A stretch of 64,000 nt of DNA, taken from Branchiostoma floridae (lineage: Eukaryota; Chordata; Leptocardii; Amphioxiformes; Branchiostomatidae). Shown in pieces: positions 12,101 to 22,200 of this stretch; position 1 is the stretch's first letter, and the number at the start of each line of letters is the position of its first letter. The stretch lies in the NCBI RefSeq assembly GCF_000003815.2, contig NC_049980.1, positions 14,780,293-14,844,292 of the forward strand, given 5' to 3'. A program made the position numbers and the translations under genes. Below the pieces are notes generated by a model, which was not told the DNA's origin, did no database searches, and saw nothing but the letters and a program-made list of their open reading frames with translations.

Positions 12101-15100
12101 TCTCTGACAGTCTGTGTATCTTTCTTTGTTTTCAGATGTTTGTGGTCAGCATAAAGTAAAAACCTGTGGATAGACTGTGATGATATTTTGTTTTATGGGT
12201 ATGTCTTGCTCTTGTTTGGGTTGCAACAACACGTGTAGTGCCAGGGCGTGATTGCTGTATCACGGACCACGCAACACTAATACAACACTGATGCAATGCC
12301 ATCTAATATATGATGTATTTTTGATATTTGTCCGGTGACGTATTGGAGCCATGTGTTGGCTGCTTTAAGCAAACTTCGTCAAAATACCATTAGCTGGTAA
12401 GCTCGTGTAGCATGTGTTAGCAACAGATTGTATAAATATCTCATTGAAAGCTAACACGCCATTCTGAGTGCTTTTATCTATGGTAATATAAGCCAAGGAC
12501 CTGTAAACTCAAATTGAGCAATTATAACTCAGTATAGAGCTTTACTTTACTGTTGAGTGTTCGATGGTAATGATATGTTACACTGGTTTCACATGGCCCG
12601 TTTTAAGGTAGCATGTCCAGTTGCATGTTTAGGGAAAGTATCGACATACAAAACAGCTATATACTAGTATATTCGACAATATTGCGATGAACACGATGAA
12701 GTACAATCTCCGATAAAAGAGCTTCAATTCAGCTTCCTCTTTTAGTTTTCCGTCGTCAATGATATAAACTATGTGGGAGAAAGCGATTTTCGTCATTATT
12801 TGAGTCTTGGACCTTTTAGCTTACCAATCCAGGGCATTCTTGGAAATCCTGGATACGTAATCATAGTGTACACAAGGATAGATGGCAGTAGCATAGTGCG
12901 TATTTCTTATATAAGAGGAAACAGATGACCGTATTCTGGTGAACAGGTGAACGTCTTAGTTTGATGATTTGTTCATATAAGGTGCAGTATATACTACTAG
13001 TATGTGAATCTACATAATACTTTTAACTCCACCAGAGCAGATGACCTGACATTTCCGGGAGGAAAATTAATGCTTAAAACTTATTACCTCCATGAAATGT
13101 CATGGAATGGAGGTTATATTTTCTGTTATGTGTCTCTGTCTGTGTAGATGATTACTCAAGAACGGCTGGGTGGATTGGTTTCATACTTGTTGTGTTGGTG
13201 GGGCGTGATGAAAGCTTGAATCGATGAGATTTTGGGAGCCGTATCTGTCGTTATAATCGATGTAATAATATCAGAAATCACCCCTATATTTGCGTTATAT
13301 TGGAACAGGCATCATGGTTTCCCTCTTTGTTAATCACCTTATCTCCAAGCAGGTGGTGAGGTGATTTGTTTCGCCAGTGATAGCCATGAACATATGTTTT
13401 TTTGGATCAGTTGACAACAACTGTTGGGGGGAAACGATAGCCTCGACTCAAGAACGGCAGGGTGGATTGGTTTCATACTTAGTGTGTTGGTGGAGTTTGA
13501 TGATAGCTGGAATTGATTAGATTTTGGGCCTCGTATCTGTCGATATAATCGATGTAATAATATACGAAATCACTCCTATATCTGTGATAAATTGGAACAG
13601 GCATCGTGGTTTCCCTCTTTGTTAATCACCTTATCTCCAAGCAGATGGTGAGGTGATTTGTTTCTCCAGTGATAGCCATGAACATATGTTTTTTTTTTAT
13701 CAGTTGACAACAACTGTTTGGGGAAAACGATAGCCTCGACTGAAGAACGGCTGGGTGGATTGATTTCATACTTGATGTGTTGGTGGGGTGTGATGATTGC
13801 TGGAAGTGATTAGATTATGGGCCCCGTATCTGTCGATATAATCGATGTAATAATATCAGAAATCACCCCTTTATCTGCGATATACAGTTGACATCGTAGA
13901 GCATCTGTTGGGGGGAACCAGGACAATTTTGAAAGTGATAATAAATTGTATTTATGTACTTGTGCGTTTAGGAACAAGCTGTATTATATTTCTTTTGTGC
14001 TGTTAGATGTTATGTGGTCCACCTTGCGTCACGCTGAAGTTTTGTTAGTATGTACTCGGTTTTATTAGATATATACATGATGTATTATGCGGATGTGTTT
14101 GGTATTACCCTATCTGAACAGTTGACGTCATATAGCAACTGGTTAGGGCATCTGTAACAGTTGACTCCTTAGAGCAACTGTTTGCCGATCCTGGACAATT
14201 TGAATATGATAATTAACTTTGTATTCATCCACTTGTGCCTTTGGGGACCTGGTGTGTTATACTTTGTTTATGCTGTTAGATGTTTCGTGCTCCACGTGGC
14301 GTTACGCTGATGTTGTGTTGGTATGTACTTGGATTATCATATATCTGGCATAAACTTGTCCCCGTAACCTATATGTGGGTATTGGTTGATGGACATTTTG
14401 TGTCTTATTGCTTGTGTTGAAGATGTGTTTGTATCCTGATGTGTCGCAGTAATTTGTTATGGATTCTGAAACATACTCTCTACCTTGCAAGTTGCCAGTA
14501 CTATCATAACATGATAATATAAACATCACAAAGATTCCACACACCTGCTGCATGTTACCATAGTGCCCATGTGATAACTATCCACACAACTAGTAGAAAT
14601 AACACGAATATCATTACATACAAGTCATCATCAACAAGCATAAAATCGACAAAAACACTCAATATTTCATGGAGGTATGAGGTCGCCGAACTCTAGTTTC
14701 TCATATTTTATTGGCAACCTGCCCTAACAACTCAATCACCTGGAAAGACTGTTATGTCCAAACCATTACCTCTTTATGCACGGTCGACTGTTGCGGTAGG
14801 AAAAATTAGACATAAAGCATGTGGACTGGTGAAAGTCGACCAAAATTCCCTGTAAACCGAGTAAACAAGAAAGGAAGATGGCACACGGCAAGGTTATACA
14901 TAATTCAAATACCTCTATAACCAAAACTGCAAAAATGATTCTACTAGACGACAGATGACGGTGTAGTTTAGTAGAATCTGAGAAGTTGTGTTGGACTTAC
15001 CCCGCTCGTCAGGTACCCATCCGCACCGGTGTAACATTGAAGCAACTGTAACTGCAACAGATAGACTAAGATCGTCACCGCTGGTATCCTCGCTGTCACG

Positions 15101-15126
15101 CATGTAGCTCTGGATCTGATACCCAT
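9179..15126 (-). CDS. Prokineticin-like secreted cysteine-rich peptide
   Basis: Two exons on the minus strand: 15126-15001 (42 codons) and 9430-9179 (83 codons plus stop). The donor is AGCGGG|GTAAGT, the acceptor CTGTTCCAG|GTG, and the intron is phase 0 and about 5.6 kb. The product is 125 aa. Residues 1-31 form a signal peptide with a hydrophobic core (VTILVYLLQLQLLQC). The mature part holds ten cysteines in prokineticin order: C-x5-C, a CC pair, C before KALGKQGEPCH, then CPC-GENLTC and a last C. LG-x-x-GE-x-CH, a conserved SNRMP segment and CPC-x2-NLxC match vertebrate prokineticins and the colipase fold. Prokineticins are secreted ligands of G-protein-coupled receptors. The vertebrate N-terminal AVITGA is absent; ADGYLTSGVC precedes the second cysteine block instead. 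A palindromic TATA sequence lies 43 bp upstream of the ATG. Dickkopf or astakine relatives are less likely on spacing. Confidence 0.85.
9547..9692. mobile_element. MITE of the CTCCAAGCAGA family
   Basis: The terminal CCTAATCTCCAA (9547-9558) is the exact reverse complement of TTGGAGATTAGG (9681-9692). Just inside, GATAGTATCAAA pairs with TTTGATACTAT. The middle contains GTAGCCGGCCAAGGGAG, which matches the centre of the copy at 20439, so both belong to one family. No clear target duplication was found. Confidence 0.75.
10280..10345 (+). mobile_element. Penelope-like tail fragment
   Basis: TATCTGAAACGTCTGACCGT followed by AGTTGCTTGAGTAACTGCAT repeats the tail motif seen at 4838. It is a short 5'-truncated relic within the prokineticin-like gene intron. 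Confidence 0.45.
12045..12225 (+). repeat. Interspersed repeat of the TTTTCGGTG...CTGTGTGT type
   Basis: TTTTGTTTTCGGTGCGTCTG is followed by a GT-rich run, then CAGCATAAAGTAAAAACCTG, TGGATAGACTGTGATGATAT and a GGTATGT motif. The same order (TTTTC-GTG-CTGTCTGTGTG, then AACTGTTGATGGAT, then GATATTTGGTAGGT) occurs at 21840 and, inverted, at 59640. It is an intermediate-age repeat of unknown class in the prokineticin-like gene intron. Confidence 0.5.
13083..13912. repeat. Tandem repeat, period ~292 bp, about 2.6 copies
   Basis: ACTCAAGAACGGC-GGGTGGAT starts copies at about 13153, 13445 and 13738. Each copy carries TGTGTTGGTGG, CGTATCTGTCG-TATAATCGAT, AATCACCCCTATAT, TTCCCTCTTTGTTAATCACC and AGTTGACAACAACTGTTGGG. 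Copies differ by scattered substitutions. Copies 1 and 2 contain TTATCTCCAAGCAG between AATCACC and GGTGATT arms, the same core as the MITE ends elsewhere in the window. The start (ACCTCCAT...ATGGAGGT) is itself a small inverted repeat. Confidence 0.85.
13887..14340. repeat. Second direct repeat, spacing ~276 bp
   Basis: CCAGGACAATTTTGAAAGTGATAA near 13918 recurs diverged near 14193. Both are followed by ACTTGTGC-TT, TATTATA-TTT-TTT, GTGCTGTTAGATGTT, a TCCAC-TG-GTCACGCTGA segment and GTATGTACT. ACAGTTGAC-x-TAGAGCA-CTG motifs precede each copy. It adjoins the 292-bp array and may be part of the same expanded element. Confidence 0.7.
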
Positions 15127-15168
15127 GTTGTTGCAGAATCTCTGGTTTGACGGAGTGAAGACCTTCCC

Positions 15169-15188
15169 GTCCTTATATATATAAGGAC
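15169..15188. promoter_or_regulatory. Palindromic TATA box of the prokineticin-like gene
   Basis: GTCCTTATATATATAAGGAC is a perfect 20-bp palindrome centred on TATATATA. It lies 43 bp upstream of the prokineticin-like ATG on the minus strand, a distance that fits a TATA box with a very short 5' UTR. As a palindrome it is symmetric in direction. Confidence 0.6.
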
Positions 15189-17883
15189 TACTAAGTATCT
15201 CCTCCCCTACGCAGGCGCATATCAACCACCTCATTAGTCCAGAGCCCTTCGCGAAAGCACAATAACAGGCAGGTGCACCTGCCCCCGTGTGGGAGTTCTG
15301 ATGTGCAATCTGAAGAAGGCGCGACTTTGCAAAGTCTGTGTCACTGACTCAGTAAAATATTTCTATTCCTCACAAGAAATAAAACAACGAGATATCAAAA
15401 CCGGAAGACACCGCAGTATACCATAGAAAGCCTCTACTGAGGGGCACATAATCTCAGCGTTTCTTCCGACCACATACTAAATACTAAAGGTAAGATCCAT
15501 GCACGACTTCTCGAGATAGTCTGCACCCGAAAACATAACCTTCGAGCGCAAACTAATCATAACTATCGTTTACCTTATCATTACTTTTACTATTTTCTGC
15601 CCTTTCCCCTAGTAACCCAACACTGACCTGCCACTGTCAGCACTGAGACATGGTAATGTGTCAATAGTAACGTTATACGATTAGTTCATCTACTTACTCA
15701 TCACTTGAGGACTCGCTGAATACTGTAGACGGATAGGCTCATTACTACACATAAGTATAAATAGTTATGAAAAGAAAACAGAGTTTTCGGTAGATAATGA
15801 GATCGAATGGAAGTCATATTCAGTGTAATTGAACTACCAGGGCCGATCAGAACACGTAAAATTAGCACAGTGCCTCATATATCATATCAGCCAGGAAAGA
15901 CGTTCGAAGTTCTGTAAATAGTCAATGATGTGCCAGCATCGATTAGGCCACAGCAAGTAACTTTTATGGATGACATCAGCGCGCGCATTAATTTTCGCCT
16001 GATTTCAGAAAAAAAACCAATAATTTGTTTCTTCTGCAGGGATGGTCAACATGACGATAAAGTACCAAAATGAGCAAATATGTTGTATTGTAGCCTAATA
16101 ATTGTACTTGTAGAAGTGACACTTGCGAGGTACCCAGGGCTGTAGTTGTAGAAATGAAACTTAAGCTTATTGTATAGTTGTAAAAGTGACACCAATATGG
16201 AAGCCATGAGTGTGGTTACCAACTTTGTTGGTGATGCCAGTCTACCACACTAGTGTCACTTTTACCACACCAGTTCATGTCTTGAATACAGGAATGAATG
16301 CCTTGTTGGCTCTGATACCATGTTTTGTCCCTTTAATTCTTGTTACAACATTCATCACAACTTTATGGTGCCTATTTTTGAAAATGTAGGCATCTTGTTT
16401 GTTTTTCACCTATCTTGTTTTTTTTCGCCCTATCGCACTATTTTTGCAGTCTGCAGAGGATGTCATCCATAAAATTTACTTGCTGTGGCCTTACCAAACA
16501 ACACAGCAAAGCTAGTAGGGGCGTCGAAATGGTTGAGGTTTTGCTAAGATATGAAACTTTTTTCTTTGCGGTCATCTATAGGCTATTTTCAATGTTTCCG
16601 GACAGTCTCACGTACAGAGCCTTTGGATTGTGGAATTGACCAAATAGTATAGTGGTGAACATCACGGTTGTAAAGGGACTAGTGGCGTAACCAAGCTAGA
16701 TACACAGTAAAGCTGTAACGCGGAGTGGGTTTGGAACGTTAACAAAAGGAACTAGTCTAAATTCTATGCTAATAAAATGATTGTTCTTAAAGACTTAGCT
16801 TGTGGCAATGGCATTTGGAACTACAAGAAGATGTAACAGTCAGTGTGGCCTTCAAGCTAGCGAACGCTACACTAGATCAATCATTTGCCTCAGTATAAAC
16901 AACGTATAACATATATATATATACAGTGCAGGTCAAGACAGATAAATTAGATGGGCACGTTTTATATTGCTTTGACATCTTCAGCGACTTGATTCAGTAG
17001 CGTGCACGTGGTCATTAAAAACGTCGTATTTTCGCAAGCAAGCTCCATGTACCTGTCTGATAGCTCGCTGTGGGGGTACTGTTACTGTACCGGGAGACCT
17101 GGTTAAACATGTGGGGGCTTGAATTACGTCGAACGGCCCAGCCGTCGTGACTACTCCCAGTCAAACTGTAGTAAGGTTATGACTCCAAGGAAAGGCTCGT
17201 TATCTGGCCAGATAAATCGTACTACTAACGCCCCCCTCCCGACTGACCGATCTCGAGACCGACGGGGCCAATTAGCCTCTTCCAGCAGAGATAAATTGGG
17301 TAACAGGCCAGTTCGTTAGCGCGCTTGGTACACCTGAACAGAACTTCTGTTTCATTTCTTTTTCTGAATAATGTTGCGTGTAGAGGTGATAGTACGTACC
17401 GGAAATGAAGCAAATAGTTACTGGCAATAGGAAACAAGAAATGAAAACTTGAAAAGAGGGAAATCAAATTAGTATGGCATACAGAGGATGAAATAAAAGA
17501 AGGATTGGGAGACGCACATGGCTAAACATCACGAACCACTTTATATGACTATGAAATCTGCAACTTGAGTCGTTTCCTGTTGCTATAAACAGAGAATGAC
17601 TAAATGTTGATAGAACGTGTACCGTTACTACCGTAAGGTAATGCTATATTCAGAAACTAGCTAGCCGTGTCCAATATCTTCATAATGTAATACACGCATC
17701 CTTGACATGTTGGGATGAATCATCGACCTTCATGGGATAAATGTATACTTAACTTCAACCGCTTTTCATTTCGAACCAGCGATATGGGATGAAATGGGTC
17801 GAGCTATTTGATTACATTCGGAGCACCAAGATGAACGTGATCGGGCCAGACTCAATGTTGATCATACCATGCATAATTATATT
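15189..17883. other. Intergenic spacer with short repeats
   Basis: No gene recognised. At 16107-16271 AGTTGTAAAAGTGACACCA-like units occur three times in direct order (about 16107, 16147 and 16176). One inverted copy, GTGTCACTTTTAC (about 16252), pairs exactly with GTAAAAGTGACAC, so a degenerate inverted-repeat element is likely there. An AT microsatellite sits near 16913-16922. Confidence 0.45.
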
Positions 17884-18015
17884 CTCCAGGCAGATGTTAG
17901 GGATTTTTAGCAGTCTTTGGGATTTTTACCGGCTCGCTCCCCTCATGATCGTGAGGGGAGCTAGCCGGTAAAAATCCCGACCACTACTACGCGACCCAAC
18001 CCGAGTCTGCTTGGA
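17884..18015. mobile_element. Hairpin MITE, CTCCAAGCAGA-type ends
   Basis: Bases 17919-17945 (GGGATTTTTACCGGCT...CCCCTCA) pair with 17952-17978 with one mismatch and a 6-nt loop. The outer ends CTCCAGGCAGA (17884-17894) and TCTGCTTGGAG (18005-18015) are inverted copies of the shared terminal motif. No target duplication is evident. Confidence 0.75.
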
Positions 18016-18639
18016 GACTAGTGTAATTCAGGTCCGTGTTTGCAGTACATTTGAAACTTTATTGGGGTAAAAGGTCATTGTATGGTAATGTCTGATCCCA
18101 TTGCCTTTCACTCACCAGGACCAATACAGCAGTTCATCCCCATCTTGCTTCACGTCAAGTTGTGCGCTAAGCAATGAGTATAGTATTCCCAATTGATTTC
18201 AACAGTTTTTGAAACTTTAGCGGTTTTCGTTATGACTCCTCAACCGGGAAACATGATAAATACTAGTAACGTTATACGTCTCCAATGTAACGTTACCACT
18301 GTATCAAAGATATCAAAGAATGTTTCAATCATGAACTTAACTTGACAACGCTAAAACCTCCTTTTCCTTTCTAGCACGAGAGAAAAGAGGAAAAAAAACA
18401 TTTACAGGTATTGGGCTCTTAAGCTCCATAAAAGGTGTAGGACGTACAAATATGTACGAAATGTCAGCACAGCAGGGAAAAAAGCAGCATAGGTTACGAT
18501 CTGGCTCGTTTTTTTGACGCGCTTTAAATAGTCTATCATAGGTTTTCTTTCAAGTTGCCCACCAGAAGACCCGAAAAATAAGAAGCCAAACAAAAACTCA
18601 TCGGTGTAACAACAAGAAGCTTTCATATGATGGTAAAAA

Positions 18640-18682
18640 AACATTAAAAACCAAGTTGGAGCCTAACCTCTGCCGGGATATT
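18640..18682. mobile_element. One-ended MITE remnant
   Basis: AACATTAAAAACCAAGTTGG then AGCCTAACCTCTGCCGGGAT matches the right end of the copies at 30786 and 32241 (AACAGCCGGAGCCTAACCTC then TGCTTGG). A matching left end is not recognisable. Some interior similarity (CCGAAAAATAAGAAGCC) extends leftwards to about 18500. Confidence 0.45.
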
Positions 18683-18883
18683 GTGGGGCTGATGAACAAT
18701 TCCAGGAGCAGCTAAACAGGTGGATAATGTGCATGAAAGTCAGAATGATTAGTCCATGGGGCCATGATCACCTCTCCGCAGGGCTATGTTGTCTATTATT
18801 GCCTGTCTCTATCCAGTCAGCCCCAACTGAAGATCTGACAAACAGCAAGAAAGCTCATCCAGTCCAACCGTTTTCTTTAGTGT

Positions 18884-18913
18884 CACCAAGGAGCTTTTAA
18901 AAGCTCCTTGGTG
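18884..18913. repeat. Perfect 30-bp palindrome without loop
   Basis: CACCAAGGAGCTTTT is followed directly by its exact reverse complement AAAAGCTCCTTGGTG. It lies about 375 bp upstream of the GMPPA start codon. It could be a relic hairpin element or a promoter-proximal foldback; no family was identified. Confidence 0.85.
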
Positions 18914-19289
18914 TCACTGTGTGATCTTTAAAATTATCCCGTCCTTGGATATTCAATTTGATTTTAACTTAGTCATTACAAGTCTGACATTAACTTAGCC
19001 ATTGTTGGATTTTGGAAGTCCGCTTGCTCAATAAAACAATTCCTTCCTTCCTTTTTTAATGGCTTTCTTCCTTGATTCAACATTGCGCAAGATCACAAGC
19101 CGCGAGTCACTCTGGGAACGAGTGTTTATCTGACACAAATGTGACCTTTGCCCTTCCCGCCGAGCAGCTGATCTCTCATCATCCTGACTTGTTCTGCAAG
19201 TTGTCTCAAGGTTTGGCACCTCTTCGAAGGTTTTTGTAGGAACGGTTATCTCCAGGCAGAGTACAGTGGAACAGATCGAGAGAGCCACC

Positions 19290-22200
19290 ATGCTGAAGGC
19301 AATCATTTTGATAGGCGGGCCACTGAAAGGTTTGTGGCGTTCCTGTTGTTTGTGCTACCCCCCTCCCCAAGTATGTGGAAGTTGCGTACTCGTGTGTTAT
19401 ATTACGTGGCAGTGCCTGGTTCAAGTTGCAACATAACCATCACCGTAAAGGTACTGGAACTAGAAATTTTCCAAGTATTGATATTTTTTCAAAGTTGAGT
19501 ATACCAAAAGCCATTTCTGGGGTCAAATTATGACCGTGGCCCTGAACTTTGATCTCCTCAACTTGTTTACTTCACAAATTTCATCTTGGCCCAGCTGAGT
19601 CAGCAAGATTTTGTCCACGTAGTACCGCAACATGTTGTTATCATTTCACGTAGAATGCTTAGTTCATTGGCAAATTATTGACTTTTGGTGTCAATATTTC
19701 ACAGAAGTGCCCCAGAATGTTACACTTTGCTTTTGCCAAAGGCATAGGAAATCATCTAGCATCTTTGTGGCAAAGCTCAGACAACAAAAATAGCGATGTT
19801 TTGTTACAAATTTACAAATGTAATATATAGAAGCCATGTGGCAATATCCAGCTCAGCAAGATAGCCTGTTTGTGTCATTTTTATGCCTGCTCAATCATGA
19901 TCATTGGAAGATGGACCAACAACGTTAAACCAAGGGTGTTAAAACGCCACACTAGCCTTCAGTAAAGCTACCCCACGCTATTGCGTCCTTCATTGAACAG
20001 CAAGTCATGAAGTTGTCTGAATGATTATCATGGCTGTGTCTGCATCTTGCTGGTAAACCTGTTCTAAATGTACTTCACACATAGACTGAGTCCTGTGTCA
20101 TTGTTACCTCCGTCAGTGAGATCTCATGGCGCAAGCGGCAATGCGTTAGGCCCAGGCCCAAAAGGTCTTGAGTTCGAACCCCGCTGTGTCACTGATCTTG
20201 TGCCCATGGGAAAACTTCGAACAGCACTTAAATGAGTATATAGGCTACAAAGTCGTCAGCAAGTTGAAGTTGGTAGCCTGAAACAAAAGAAGAAGAAGAA
20301 GAAAACAGTGGTACTGTTTTTGGCCTTGGTCAAGTTGGTGTTTGTTTGTCTTGGTGTGTGTTTGTAGTTATTTGAGTATTGTAGAGTGACAGGATGTGGG
20401 GTTGAAGATGGTGTAAATGGAGACTGGCAGGATGCATTTACTCCAAGCAGATCTTGCTGTGGCATAAGATAGTGTCATAAGCATGGGAAGGAGTTTAGCC
20501 GGCAAAGGAGTTTCATTGGGGCAGTTTCATTGGCCAATGGCTAAACTTCTTCCCAAGCTTATGATACTATCTTATGCCACAGCAAGATCTGCTTATATCC
20601 ACCCCTACTTCGCTCCCATCAAAGGTTGTATATGCAGGAAAATATTTTGACATCTGGTTAGCCTATAATTTACAATGATGAATAGAAGAGAAATTCACAA
20701 AACCTCTAAATATTTCACAGAAGTACATTTTTGTACGAGATCTTTGGTTTCTTGTTCCCGCTACTACATCGGCTACGATAATCATAAACAAATTCGCTCA
20801 GCGAGTCAATAACTATAAGATGTTGTTGCAGAGAGAACTTGATTGTGCTAAAAATTGTACACAAAATCAACATTGACTTGATTGAGATTCATATTTTGAA
20901 TCATTTGTTTCAACAAGCAAAGAAATGAAATTAAAGGAAATATCTAAATACCCAGAACTGGGCAATGTGTAAACTAGCCATACTTTCCATATGAAAATTA
21001 GGATGAAACCACAATTGTTAACACTAGGGGTGGGTACCGGTACAGAAAATTCAGGTCCAGGTCTGGTTCAGGTCCAAAGGATCAGGTCCAGGACCTGAAC
21101 CTGGACCTGATTCAGTATGACTCATACCAATGGTCCATTTCATTTGAAAGAAAATTTTTAGTATTAGACTTACACTGGCGTTTTAAAATCCTACAACGCT
21201 AACTGCACCTGTACGATTGACTGTAAAACTTGGTAGAAATTACTAAAAACTCTACTTCACTCTTGTTATTTTCTTCCACCTGCAAGCGCCAAAACATGTG
21301 AATGCCTGATAAAATAATCTGTAAATTTTCTAATCGGTCCAACATCCGGTCCACCTAATTTTTTCAGGTCCGTTTTTTCTGGACCGGTCTGATAAGAAAA
21401 AACGGTTTTGTACCAGTACGCTGTACAGATGCCCAGCCCTAGTTAACACAATTTGCATGCTTCCTATTGGGCTAAGATAGAATTTGAGATTGAGGAGATT
21501 TTTGAGTCAGATAACTTTTTGCCAGGTCTCAGGAAGAAGCTTCTATTTGGCACATGTACAAGTTACTACAACAGAAACAGGTGTTGCATGCTAAACGTTA
21601 CCAACTTCCACAGTAGAAAGGCCACACTGACCAGGTGACCCAGGTGTCAGGACCGGGATGTAAATGAAAGGATTGACATTTAGAGAGGCTCGGAGAGTAA
21701 TCTCCACCTTCCCTTTTCCCTGTCGTAATTGTTATGGGATTAGTATCTGACTAAAGCATCTGTGGTTCTGTTGTAATACTAATAGGGTCACAGCAGAAGT
21801 CTGTAGGCGCGTGTTGCAGGGTTTCATTACCTGCGACAGGAAGGTTATGTTTTCAGTGCTGTCTGTGTGTGTGTATGTGTGCATGTGTATGTTTCCTGAG
21901 TACTACTACTGCTAGTATGTGTTTGCTTGTGTAAACTGTTGATGGATCAGTGTGATATTTGGTAGGTGGGTTGGGGTTGAGAAAACAAAGGTCAAGTTTC
22001 ACCATGGGCCTTCTCATTTTCAAATGCTGTAGATAAGATAAAGAATGATTCATGTTCTGAGTGAGAACAAGTGGACATGTACAGTCCACTCATTTTAGCT
22101 TAAGATACCAGGTATCTTGGTTTCAGGAAGCAACATTGCCTGTGGGCCCTATAAATGGCGCCAAGGTAATACCCACCTATTCAGATGGTGTGCATGATCA

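Noticed and set aside
20105-20200. A tRNA gene
   Set aside because: A and B boxes are present, but there is no closing acceptor stem and a SINE body and tail follow.
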